Shown piece after piece: positions 46,961 through 56,584 of a DNA stretch of 64,000 nt. Each line of letters begins with the position of its first letter. Positions within the stretch are counted from its first letter, which is position 1. The notes beneath the pieces are model-generated. The model had not been told where the DNA came from. It ran no database searches and saw only the letters and a list, made by a program, of their open reading frames with translations. The position numbers were made by a program, and so were the translations under genes. The stretch lies in assembly GCA_001247695.2 (NCBI GenBank), contig LGRX02035415.1, forward strand, positions 1-64,000. The letters run 5' to 3'. The stretch comes from Cymbomonas tetramitiformis (taxonomy: Eukaryota > Chlorophyta > Pyramimonadophyceae > Pyramimonadales > Pyramimonadaceae).

Positions 46961-47444
46961 GTGAACAAATGTAATCCTCAGCCTACGTTGCACACCGTAG
47001 CGATATAATATATGCAGGGTCGTCGTACCACAACCCTTCTTGCACAGTGACCAGCCATGCTATATAACAGGCCGAAAAGGGTATACAACAATGTTACGAT
47101 TTGATCCTGAGTGGGGCTTTGGAACCCACTCACTCCTTTCCACACTACGATAATGAGATAACACGCTTGTGCCAAGCCTGTTACATGACTTATAATTAGC
47201 CCAGCAATATTCCAGTTTGACCAGTACAGTCTTAGATCTTCATCAAAACCCGCCACATTGGCCTCTAGTACCTCCTAATCATCGCCGTGCCTGCGAGCCA
47301 TATCTATTTGGGCCACTCCTTCACACTCTCCCTTCTAGTACGCACCATTAGCAGAGCGTGTCAGCTTGAATAGAACATCTTTGAGTACTGACTTCATGTC
47401 TGCTTCTATGCTCCGTGCAAATTCTCTCCTGCCATAAGTATGCA
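46961..47444. other. Non-coding DNA
   Basis: No gene or repeat recognised beyond short frames. Confidence 0.4.
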
Positions 47445-47894
47445 CAGACACACAGTGTTTGTTAGTGGTCAGTGCGACTATTGCTAGCATATTGCAAGTA
47501 TAGTATATACATACGCACGTGCGGCGAACGATACGTTCCTAACGACCACGCACAAGTTCGGCTTCGAGACGATATAATCCAAGGGTACGCGTTATCGACA
47601 CAGTTGCCTACATGCATGTGTTCATAACGCAGCATGCATTACTATACGTGTAGAGATAATCACGTGGTGCATGCTAATATAGTCTGTGTATGCAGCGACC
47701 TTCGCTCATACCTGCAGTATGTGTGTTTCACGCTGTGAATCGCTTCGTGTGTAGCCTTGTTTGCCCCGTCACGCCGGGACACGCGTCGTGATTATCACGG
47801 TCTGATTTGACAATCGGATGCCTCTGTTGCTTGGCACATATTGCACAATGCGTGGTGGTAAGCCAGAGTGAATACTATACAGACACACAGTGTT
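47445..47894 (+). repeat. Full-length SINE-like element with 15-bp target duplication
   Basis: The element is 47460-47879 (420 bp), from TGTTAGTGGTCAGTGCGAC to GCCAGAGTGAATACTATA. The 15-bp CAGACACACAGTGTT occurs directly before (47445-47459) and after (47880-47894), proving retroposition of an RNA rather than DNA transposition. The core (CCCCGTCACGCCGGGACACG to CGGATGCCTCTGTTGCTTGG) is shared with all the other copies in the window. There is no open frame, and polymerase III boxes are not clear. Confidence 0.88.
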
Positions 47895-47978
47895 ACACGG
47901 GGACGACTGTCACACTCACCCATGTTAACTGTTAACTCCTCGTGTCTGTTTCACAAATTTACGAGCGTTCCGTCACAC

Positions 47979-47999
47979 ACACACACACACACACACACA
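47979..47999. repeat. (CA)n microsatellite
   Basis: About ten CA units. Confidence 0.9.
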
Positions 48000-48508
48000 A
48001 TAATTCTGTGTCGGAGATAGAATCATGACAGACACACAGCATGGCAGCAGTGCGCATGTGTGGGCCAATCACACACCACCGCAGGCCACCCTCGTCCAAC
48101 TGCCATGCACCGTCACTAGTATAGAATAATGTTCACTCATTTTTCTTTTTTACAAGCCGTCTCCACAATCATTGTTCGACTGCGCGGTCGTAATTGGAAT
48201 GTTCAGTATTTGAACTTTGCTATTTGCACAAAGGCTGCAAATGTATATCTCGTTTGCACCCAACACTGAACGCCTCTGCCACGTACACCAGTCTTGCTGT
48301 GTGTTCCATCGAGCATCAACAATCCTTTCGCCTGTGTCACCATCAGTTGAATTCCCCTCACTGCCAGGTTTTGTAATAATGGTGCAATTGATCCACAAGT
48401 TTGGTTGTACTGGCCGATGCGTCTTCACATGGTGTCTTCAACTCTAAGCACTTGTGCTTCATCCACCAATGACTTCTCCACAAATGTGAGGAGGTCCGCT
48501 GCATGCAG
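48000..48508. other. Intronic DNA before exon E
   Basis: No gene supported. Confidence 0.4.
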
Positions 48509-48802
48509 GTGAGAGATATGCACCGAGCAGAGTATATGCTGAAAGAATACCACATTACCTGGATGGAAGAGCATGACCACCAGAGCAAGCTTGCGGCCTT
48601 CTGGGAGGAGATTCAGCTGCTTCAACGCATCTGCCATCCAAATATTGTGCCAGTTGTGGGGATCTTCTTTTCGCGGCGCGACGATGCGACCAGCTCGTAT
48701 GTGTACGGATTGCTGATGCCAAATTACCCTGGCTTGTCTCTAATGAATCTGCAGCTTCAAGGCACATCAGAAATCAGCACCCTCCCTCATATCATGCTGC
48801 AG
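48509..48802 (+). CDS. Host gene exon E: kinase N-lobe
   Basis: This 294-nt exon (98 codons, phase 0 at both ends) follows GCTGCATGCAG and is followed by GTAGTG. It reads as a protein-kinase N-lobe: AEYMLKEYHI holds the presumed ATP-anchoring Lys, FWEEIQLLQRICHPNIVPVVGIFF spans the alpha-C Glu and the HPNIV signature, and YGLLMPNYPGLSLMNL is the hinge. The end STLPHIMLQ is the start of helix E, which exon F continues. Exon D supplies the preceding residues. It is clearly coding; the family is Ser/Thr or Tyr-like kinase, not further resolved. Confidence 0.8.
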
Positions 48803-48867
48803 GTAGTGCACATACAAGAGCCCTACGTACACTGCCTAAGTAATGCAGTACACAAGCTTTGACACAA

Positions 48868-49175
48868 ATCAACCCTGGCTTACCACATCACACCTACCGC
48901 CTGTGCCAAACACAGAGGCATCCGATAGTAGACACAAACTGCGACTTGATACGCGACACTTCTCCCGGCGCGATCAGGGCATACAAGGTTGCATTGCCGA
49001 TTCACGGCAGCCGATAGATATTTCAGAAATGATAGCGACAATAAGTCCACTGTACAAGTAAGTCAGGTCAATCCTTTCAAATGCCGGGGAAATTGCTCCC
49101 GACAGGACTCGAACCTGTGACATATCGCTCACTAGTGCGATTGCTCTATTCCACTGAGCTACAGGAGCAACTTGA
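48868..49175 (-). repeat. SINE copy with tRNA-like head
   Basis: Read on the minus strand, a tRNA-like head (49168-49094) is followed by a linker, then the SINE core (CGCGCCGGGAGAAGTGTCGC, CGGATGCCTCTGTG) and the tail GGTAAGCCAGGGTTGATTTG. Together with 49390-49700 this is a two-copy local duplication. It shows that some members of the family have a tRNA-derived 5' end. Confidence 0.65.
49094..49168 (-). tRNA. tRNA-like sequence, anticodon AGT (Thr-like), 8-nt anticodon loop
   Basis: A full cloverleaf can be drawn: 7-bp acceptor stem (GCTCCTG with CGGGAGC), D arm GCTC/GAGC with GG in the loop, and T arm ACAGG/CCTGT with loop TTCGAGT. The anticodon stem ATCGC/GCGAT closes an 8-nt loop (ACTAGTGA) instead of 7. 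This, and its place at the head of a SINE, make a functional tRNA doubtful; a retroposed or degenerate tRNA-Thr is likelier. Confidence 0.45.
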
Positions 49176-49389
49176 TGCTCTGAAGCGCACTCAATGGCAT
49201 CCCTGTACAGTGTGCAGGGAATCGAATTGCGCGATGACATATGCGTCATCGACTTCATCATCGATGGTATGCGGCATTATTATGCAACCCGCAACTGCCC
49301 GCATGACACGATTTACTACCGATTTATATTATATTCTATAATGACGTCCACCCGTGTCGCGAGCCTCGAAGACTGATAATACTGATGGT

Positions 49390-49700
49390 ATGACATGCAA
49401 ATTAAACAACAACCCTGGCTTACCACAGCGCACTTACCGCGTGTGCCAAACACATAGGCATCTGATAGTAGACACAGACCGCAACTTAATACGCGACACT
49501 TCTCCCGGCGCGATCGGGGCATACAAGGCTGCATTGAAGATTCACGGCAGTCGATAGATATTTCATACATGGTAGTGACGAATCCACTGTACAAGTCAGG
49601 TCAATCCTTTCAAATGCCGGGGGGAAATACCCCCGACATGACTCGAACCTGTGACATATTGCTCACTAATCATTACTATTGTGCCATGCGAGTCCCGACA
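49390..49700 (-). repeat. SINE copy with degenerate tRNA-like head
   Basis: This is the second copy of the 48868-49175 arrangement. The T arm (ACAGGTTCGAGTCATGT) is kept, but the 5' half no longer pairs with the acceptor end. The core and tail are at about 49410-49555. Confidence 0.6.
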
Positions 49701-49946
49701 ATAAGAAATTATGCGGAGGAGTATAAATTATGGGCCGGCTCCAAACTTTTGATTGATGGAAGTGACAGTGCTGGAAAAGGCTTCCTTTATGTCACATATT
49801 CAACAACAACATGCATCGACAATCAGAAGGCATACCCTGTATTTCGAAAATACAAAACATTACAATATAGTTTGGACGTGCGCACCAAACCTAGATCAGT
49901 GTCACATTGTTACTTTAATATGTGCGCCAATGCCGCATTATGCCAG

Positions 49947-50036
49947 ACCCTTGATCATATGGCTGTCCTACCAAATGCTTCTGTTGAAGCTGAGCTGGCT
50001 GCGTTGTCACGTGGTGGATATCGTGCAGACCTACAG
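49947..50036 (+). CDS. Possible small exon (30 codons)
   Basis: Bounded by CATTATGCCAG and GTGATT, phase 0 at both ends, reading TLDHMAVLPNASVEAELA then ALSRGGYRADLQ. The frame is open upstream to 49700. It could be an extra kinase-insert exon between E and F, or an alternative exon. Joining E directly to F gives a more typical helix E, so I rate this low. Confidence 0.25.
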
Positions 50037-50282
50037 GTGATTTGAATGATTCCAGAGTCTTTTGGCTAATCTTCTCAGGGTTCTCAGGGCAAGAAGGGGC
50101 GAGCTACGACAATCTTGTAGCTATAAACCATAATAGCTATAATTTTATCCTTATTGCAGTCAGATGAAGTATGAAGTATCGATGGGTGCCAGGGTAGGGT
50201 TGTCGTTTATATGCTATTGTTAGCTGGTATAACCTGGCATTAAATGGCCAGCTTGATTGTGAGGCCTCGTGTCCACCTCCAG

Positions 50283-50484
50283 GTGCTTCAGGCAATCTCA
50301 CACCTCCACATACAGCATGTACTGCATGGCAACATATGTGCTGCTCGCATCATGTTGGACGCTGCGGGGAATCCCCACCTGATGGATAGCGACACCGTTA
50401 TGGGAGACAGCGCTTTGGCCGCAGCAGCTGGAGGCGATGACGCCGTGATGTCGGGACAAGCCTCAAGCCCAGCGGGCCTTACTG
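50283..50484 (+). CDS. Host gene exon F: kinase catalytic loop
   Basis: It follows GTCCACCTCCAG and reads VLQAISHLHIQHVLHGNI, then CAARIMLDAAGNPHLMDSD. This is helix E, the catalytic loop and the metal-binding loop of a kinase. The catalytic HRD Asp is Asn (HGN), the loop Asn is Arg, and DFG is DSD, so a pseudokinase is likely. The 3' end is uncertain: GTACGT at 50485 is the best donor (it would leave phase 1), and the frame stays open to 50588. Later exons must lie beyond the satellite and LTR sequence, possibly outside the window. Confidence 0.7.
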
Positions 50485-50755
50485 GTACGTGCTGGGAGTG
50501 TCTTCAGACATTCCTTGCTGCAGAACAATGCAATGGCGGTAGCTGGGAACTGTACTCACGGTTATTATTAGTTGATCACCCATGTTAAAAAATCAGTATT
50601 GTGGTATGATGTTATATGTGCATGATGGTTCAGCAGGATATGCTAATAACTGCGTTGTCAAATAATGCGTGGTGGTAAGCCAGAGTGAATACTATATATA
50701 TGCTAATAACTGCGTTGTCAAACCGACTGGCTACATGCATGTATTCATAACACGG
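50485..50755. other. Spacer with SINE 3' tail
   Basis: A 35-bp tail only (GGTGGTAAGCCAGAGTGAAT, 50672-50691), flanked by a direct repeat ATGCTAATAACTGCGTTGTC (50639 and 50699) that could be its target duplication. Confidence 0.5.
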
Positions 50756-52380
50756 CATTTTTTATATTTCGACATATATCATTGTTCTATTTTACAATGT
50801 GGCAGTCACCATGGATGGGTCATACTTGGTCACTATGTGACATTGATTTCATATGACTTCAAACATTTCTTATGTGTTTTGATGACTGATGACTTGGTCA
50901 CATGTCATTTACCATGGATGGGTCATACTTGGTCACTAGATGACTTGATGACTGATGACTTCAGAACTAATTACTTTAAGACTAAATCTTATCCGAAATT
51001 TGTCAGCAATGATTGTCGATTGAATGATACTTTAACTTAGAAGGGCGTGGTGAACGTTATTATTTCCAGGGCCGTTCCGTTTTCCCATAATTGATGACAG
51101 TGAGTCTCATAGTTTATGACATTTTTTTTTGCCCTCCTTTATTTGTTTTATTGGTCCGTTTCCTGTCGGCATCTTCATATTAGAAGGTATATCTGGACCG
51201 TGAGGGCAAAACTCTTTTTAATGTTGGGCACATTTTGTGGCACTCAGTACGCAAATTCCTCGGAGTTTTGTGGGCGTACATTCAGGATCCCAAGTTCTGA
51301 ACAGATATACATTTACTTACTTTGGCATGTAGCTTGGACAACTCTGTAGCATGATGTCGTAATTTTCTTTTTTGGTATATTTTGGCAGTATTTCTTTCGC
51401 ATTTTCTAGTTTTCATTATCATCTGTTTTTTTTTATCTCTTTTGTCTCTTTCCTTTTCTTTTCACTTTATATATATATTCCCCTTTTCTCAGTTTTTTCT
51501 TTTGTTCTTTCTTTCTTTCTTTACGGCATGATGCAACATATTTTGTCCGCTACCGTTGTTCAGCTAACTTTGATGGGTATAATTTGTGAGTGTGATTTGA
51601 GGATGCTTTGAAGTGTGCCCATATGTCATGCTTTTGAGACTGGCTTTTGGTCACATTTGTGGAAATGAAGCGTACCACCAGTGTCCCAAGTGCTGGTCAG
51701 TGTGCACGCTTTGATATATGATATAATATTGGATTAAGCTTATCAACTACTACTTGTTCTACGTCAAGATTCGAGCGCATGACATAATAAGGTTTGAGGT
51801 GTGCCCACTTTTCACTTATCTTGAGATTGTAAGAGACATAATCAATCCTGCATCTGATCGGAATATTATATAGTTTTCTTCCCTTCGCGGTGGTTGATAC
51901 CGTCCTGAAGTCTTCCAGGGCCTGCTGTTTTAGCGGGTGCCTCTGTATTACACATTGTGATCTCTTACACACGGTGTGGCAGAGAGTATACAAAAAATAT
52001 ATACTGTCATATTCGCTTTTAGTTGATTCCGATTTGTTTGTTTTAGGATGTTTTTGATACTAGCTACTTGCCGATTTGCGGTTTTCTTTACTTCTTTTAT
52101 TACGCAAATTTAGAATTGTTAAGGCAAGGGTTAAGTCTTTTAAATGATTATGAGTCTCTTGATTCGTGACTTGACTAATCCTCATATCCTTCTTACCATC
52201 GTCTTTAGTACGATTGAGAGCATGTTTGAACCGTGAAGGCGGAACTTTAGTTTTATATGGGCACTTATAATTGCACTCGATGATAAATACTTTCATCATA
52301 TATTGATTTTGTACACCACATTCTAAGTATTTATTATGCCTACCCCACCCCAATATATTTTGTTGGGTGGGTGGGTTTGG
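50756..52380 (+). repeat. 1.6-kb repeat, full unit (forward)
   Basis: The unit starts with CATTTTTTATATTTCGACAT and the GATGACTGATGACTTGGTCA block. It passes through CGTTCACC/GTTCCGT-type sequence, poly-T and CTTT tracts, the minus-strand frame ending at 51697 and the second minus-strand frame (52060-52398), and ends in GGGTGGGTGGGTTTGG. The next unit begins at once. Confidence 0.85.
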
Positions 52381-53260
52381 ATTTTTATATTTCGACATAT
52401 ATCATTGTTCTATTTTACAATGTGGCAGTCACCATGGATGGGTCATACTTGGTCACTATGTGACATTGATTTCATATGACTTCAAGCATTTCTTATATGT
52501 TTTGATGACTGATGACTTGGTCACATGTCATTTACCATGGATGGGTCATACTTGGTCACTAGAGGACTTGATGACTGATGACTTCAGAACTAATTACTTT
52601 AAGACTAAATCTTATCCGAAATTCGTCAGCAATGATTGTCGATTGAATGATACTTTAACTTAGATGGGCGTGGTGAACGTTATTATTTCCAGGGCCGTTC
52701 CGTTTTCCCATAATTGATGACAGTGAGTCTCATAGTTTATGACATTTTTTTTGCCCTCCTTTATTTATTTTATTGGTCCGTTTCCTGTCGGCATCTTCAT
52801 CTTTAACTTAGATGGGCGTGGTGAACGTTATTATTTCCAGGGCCGTTCCGCTTTCCCATGATTGATGGCGGTGGGTCTCATGGTTTATGACATTTTTTTT
52901 TGCCCTCCTTTATTTATTTTATTGGTCCGTTTCCTGTCGGCATCTTCATATTAGAGGGTATATCTGGACCGTGAGGGCAAAACTCCTTTTAATGTTGGGC
53001 ACATTTTGTGGCGCTCAGTGTGCGGATTCCTCGGAGTTTTGTGGGCGTACATTCGGGATCCCAAGTTCTGAACAGATATACATTTACTTACTTTGGCATG
53101 TGGCTTGGACGGCTCTGTGGCATGATGTCTTGTTTTTTTTTTTGGGTATATTTTGGCAGTATTTCTTTCGCATTTTCTAGTTTTCATTATCATCTGTTTT
53201 TTAATATTTTATATCTTTTGTCTCTTGTCCACTTGCATTTCTTATATGTTTTGATGACTG
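52381..53260 (+). repeat. 1.6-kb repeat, second forward unit, rearranged
   Basis: It begins like 50756, but a segment of about 110 bp (TTAACTTAGATGGGCGTGGT to GGCATCTTCAT) is duplicated at 52660-52800 and 52803-52950, and the unit stops near 53215. Confidence 0.8.
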
Positions 53261-53707
53261 ATGACTTGGTCACATGTCATTTACCATGGATGATGGGCCA
53301 TACTTGGTCACTAGATGACTTGATGACTGATGACAATCATTGCTGACGAATTTCGGATAAGATTCAGTCTTAAAGTAATTAGTTCTGAAGTCATCAGTCA
53401 TCGAGTCATCTAGTGACCAAGAATGACCCATCCATGGTAAATGACATGTGACCAAGTCATCAGTCATCAGTCATCAAAACACATAAGAAATGTTGGAAGT
53501 CATATGAAATCAATGTCACATATTGACCAAGTATGACCCATCCATGGTGACTGCCACATTGTAAAATAGAACAATGATATATGTCGAAATATAAAATATA
53601 TATATATATATTTTTCTTATACTCCCTGTCGCGCCGCGCACGGGTACACAACGCGAAACAGGGGCACCCACTGTAAAGGGCCCTGGAAAACCTCAGGAAG
53701 GTATCAA
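53250..53707. repeat. Inverted junction of 1.6-kb repeats (foldback)
   Basis: The block at 53250-53340 is repeated in reverse at 53385-53475, giving a hairpin with arms of about 85 bp around about 45 nt. Beyond it the sequence continues in reverse orientation to 53707, where the LTR element has been inserted. Confidence 0.8.
53703..53707. repeat. Target-site duplication ATCAA, left
   Basis: Matches ATCAA at 59433-59437. The restored target GGTATCAACCACCG is the usual sequence of the 1.6-kb repeat at that point. Confidence 0.9.
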
Positions 53708-54134
53708 TGTAGGAGTCTACACCTTGACTTCTTCTCTTCTTTACGGTTTCGGACTTATACTATCTACACTTATTAAACGACCGCACGAGGTATGATTACG
53801 CTTGGTCAACTAAAAGACTTCGGTTTCGTAAATCTTATTAGTCATGCTTTTGCTTTCAAGTGCATGCTTTCAATACACAATATACAGCAGTTACGGCTCT
53901 TACTTTTTATGTTACAATTCACAGTTCAGTTCATCTCCCCGAAACGGGTTACACTTAGAGTTCTTATGCATTCAGAAACTCTTTCCATAACTCAACTGTA
54001 CTGAGTACTCCGTACAACAGTCTAGGCACCTCACATCAACATCATTCTGATCGGTCCTACTGTACTCCGTACTGAGTACTCCTGCGTTTTATACTTAGCC
54101 GTTTTTCTTGCTCTTGTGCTTGCCTCCTAGCACA
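53708..54134 (-). repeat. 3' LTR of second LTR element
   Basis: 427 bp. The polypurine tract (AAGGGGGGGGGAGT on the minus strand, 54135-54148) adjoins it. Confidence 0.93.
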
Positions 54135-54439
54135 ACTCCCCCCCCCTTAGGGAAGGTCACGTCCACGCTGACCACGTCGGACCAGTAAAGTTTTTATACA
54201 GATCTTCTACTGTTGCTCTGAATGATTATACAGGTCTCAGCCGCCTGTTGTCTGGGATGACATTACACTTCCCAAGACACACCGCAATAAGGAGATCGAC
54301 CTCTTAAGCACAAGGGTCGGCCTCTCACCGGTCTGCCATCTGCACTACCAGGCTCCCCCAAGGCTCAAGGTCTCACATCCATTACCACGCTCAAGGTTTT
54401 AAACCTCCCAACACGGTACACTTACAGCCTCCTCGGAGT

Positions 54440-54765
54440 GCTAGAGCTTTTACCCAGATCTCCAACTGCTGCCCGGTCGTGCCAGGTCCGGAGCCAATGC
54501 TCTCGTGAAATGGATTATACAGATTTCCACCTGTTGCCTGGTCGCGCCGAGGCTAGAGCCACTGCTCGCTTGGATAGATTACCCAGGTTCTCACCTGCCG
54601 CTTGGTCATACCAAGGCTTAGAGCCAGCTCAAATGGATTATACAGATTTCCACCTGTTGCCTGGCTGTGCCGAGGCTAGAGCCACTGCTCTCTCGGATGG
54701 ATTACCCAGGTTCTCACCTGCCGCCTGGTCTCGCCAAGGCTGGAGCCACCGCTCTTCCCGACGCT
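54440..54765 (-). repeat. Tandem repeats of about 61 bp in the element 3' region
   Basis: Two alternating unit types, GGATTATACAGATTTCCACC and GATTACCCAGGTTCTCACCT, form a higher-order repeat of about 122 bp. The second pair is 90% or more identical to the first. Confidence 0.8.
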
Positions 54766-54776
54766 TCCCAACGCTC

Positions 54777-55710
54777 TCAATCGCTAAGACCACTCGCGTC
54801 AGATTCCCATCCGCCCTCAGGTATGATCGTCACCTCAGCTCGCACTCCCGCTAACGCTATCGGTTCCGGCTCAAACTCGGGCGGGTCACTCTCAACAACA
54901 GCTGACTGGACTAAAACGCTCATCTCGCTCAGATCCTCCCTGACAAGCAGTTCAGACAGGAACGCATGCACCTCTTCATGTAGGGTCAGGTTGTGGAAAA
55001 GCTGTTTTAACAGTGCTGACGGAATCCCATACAAATTCTCTCGCGCTCCCATGCCCTTCGCGAACACACCTCCGGCTCTCATCGCGCGCCCTCCTTGCGC
55101 TACTTTCTCGTGCCTACCGTGCTGCCGGAAGAACTCGCAAGGCGTATCGGAATCGCACACTCGCAAGGGTGTGCGCAACGGAACGTTGGTCCAGATGTGC
55201 GTGGGCTTCCTGTATGCGGTCCCGTATTTGCAGTACGTGACGAGGTGCGGAGCTGGTAGATTGCTCATGCAGCGACGCGTGTGCAACCCGTGGGGCTCTC
55301 TTCCCTCGGGTTCTCAATGAAGTATGCTTCGGGCCTCAAGTACCGGATGATCTCCAATGTCCTACGAACTCGCCTGTCCGCAGCACGCAAATCTCGGATG
55401 CCTACCGTCTTCGCTTGGCTGTACTCTGTGCAAGGTGGGCTAGCCCAGACTACGTCGAAGTGTCCTGGTCTGAACTGTCGGTAGTCCCATCGCATGATAT
55501 CCTCGCAATGTGTGGGGCCCCACTTGGGCTGAATGTCTACGCAACTACTTCGCTGTTGGGAAATTGCTTAGTGAACTGCCTCTCGACTGACCCGGTCCCA
55601 CAAAACAATACAAGAATCTTAGACTGGCCGACTGGCTCCTTCTCAAGTGCTGCGGCTCCGTTGACTGGCGGCAGGGTGCTCTGAGCAGATACTCTCGCGA
55701 AAGTTCCTAC
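54777..55710 (-). pseudogene. C5 cytosine methyltransferase of second LTR element, frameshifted
   Basis: The pieces are in three frames: ILVLFCGTGSVERQF (motif I, end of the frame 56454-55537), then FDVVWASPPCTEYSQAKT with the catalytic Cys and YFIENPREE (55495-55265), then TYCKYGTAYRKPTHIWTN and the C-terminal part (55286-54777). Two frameshifts (near 55537-55495 and 55275) break the gene. Motifs and spacing match the intact enzyme at 31073-32107, with extra C-terminal sequence. Confidence 0.82.
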
Positions 55711-56584
55711 TTCCTCATCAAACCTCTCCTCTGGCACCCATGGCATTGCTCCGTCTACCTTGAGCTCCTCCGATAGCGTGGTCCATACCGCTCCTGCGGA
55801 CTCGTCGCGTCTCTTACGGACCCTAAGCTTCTCTCGCTCCACTCTCTTAGCCTCGATCCTCTCAAACTCCAACAACGCTCGGTTGGGAACACCGGGCCTG
55901 CCGGCTCCGTCCCACTCCAGATCCTCTCGGGTCTTCCACTCGTTCTCACCGCGGGGCATTCCTGTCCACTTGACCAGGTACTCTGTCCACCTCCTGCCCT
56001 GGCGCTGGCGCGTGCGCGAACGCTCCACCCTCTCGACGTGGGTTTCCTTGCGCCCGCTGACGTCCAACGGAGGAGGGGGAATCTCCTTAGCTCTCTCAAC
56101 GAAGCGGCTGCCCGACTCTACTGGCGAAAGCCGGTCCACGGTAAACACATCGTGCACTTTCCACTGCTTAGGCGTCTGCAACCTATAGGCCGACGGTGCG
56201 CCTCTATCGCTCGCGGGAAGGGCCATCTGCCTGTCGCTGTGAAAGACTTCCAGCACCCGAAGGGGCCCAAGGCGCTTCTTAAGCAATTTCTTGTGCAACC
56301 CGCGGTCGCCCGGCTGGGTGAGGTGCGTGGCATCCACCCAAACCTCATCGCCTACTGCGTAACTCCTGGACCTGTGACGCGCGTCGTACTGGGCGATCTG
56401 TTGCTGCTGAGCTAAGAGCAGCTTTCTCCCTAGCGAGCTGCAACTGGCGAACAAACTGGCGGGCTGTCTCGTGGGCTGTACCCTTTTTTACTGCTGCGCC
56501 CCTCCCCCCCTTAGCTCGGCCTCTCCGTGATGCAAGTGCTGCCTCCACGAAGAAGTCCAAGCTGAGAGGCCGGAGCGTGACCAT
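55537..56584 (-). pseudogene. Integrase C-terminus and chromodomain of second LTR element
   Basis: The frame changes near 56560 and 56450. The recognisable parts are SYAVGDEVWVDATHL, KKLLKKRLGPLRVLEVF and WKVHDVFTVDRLSPV (GPY/F-like module), then an unbroken chromodomain (HVERVERSRTRQRQGRRW, TEYLVKWTGMPRGENEWK). This shows what the chromodomain of the first element looked like before its TAA. Confidence 0.8.
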
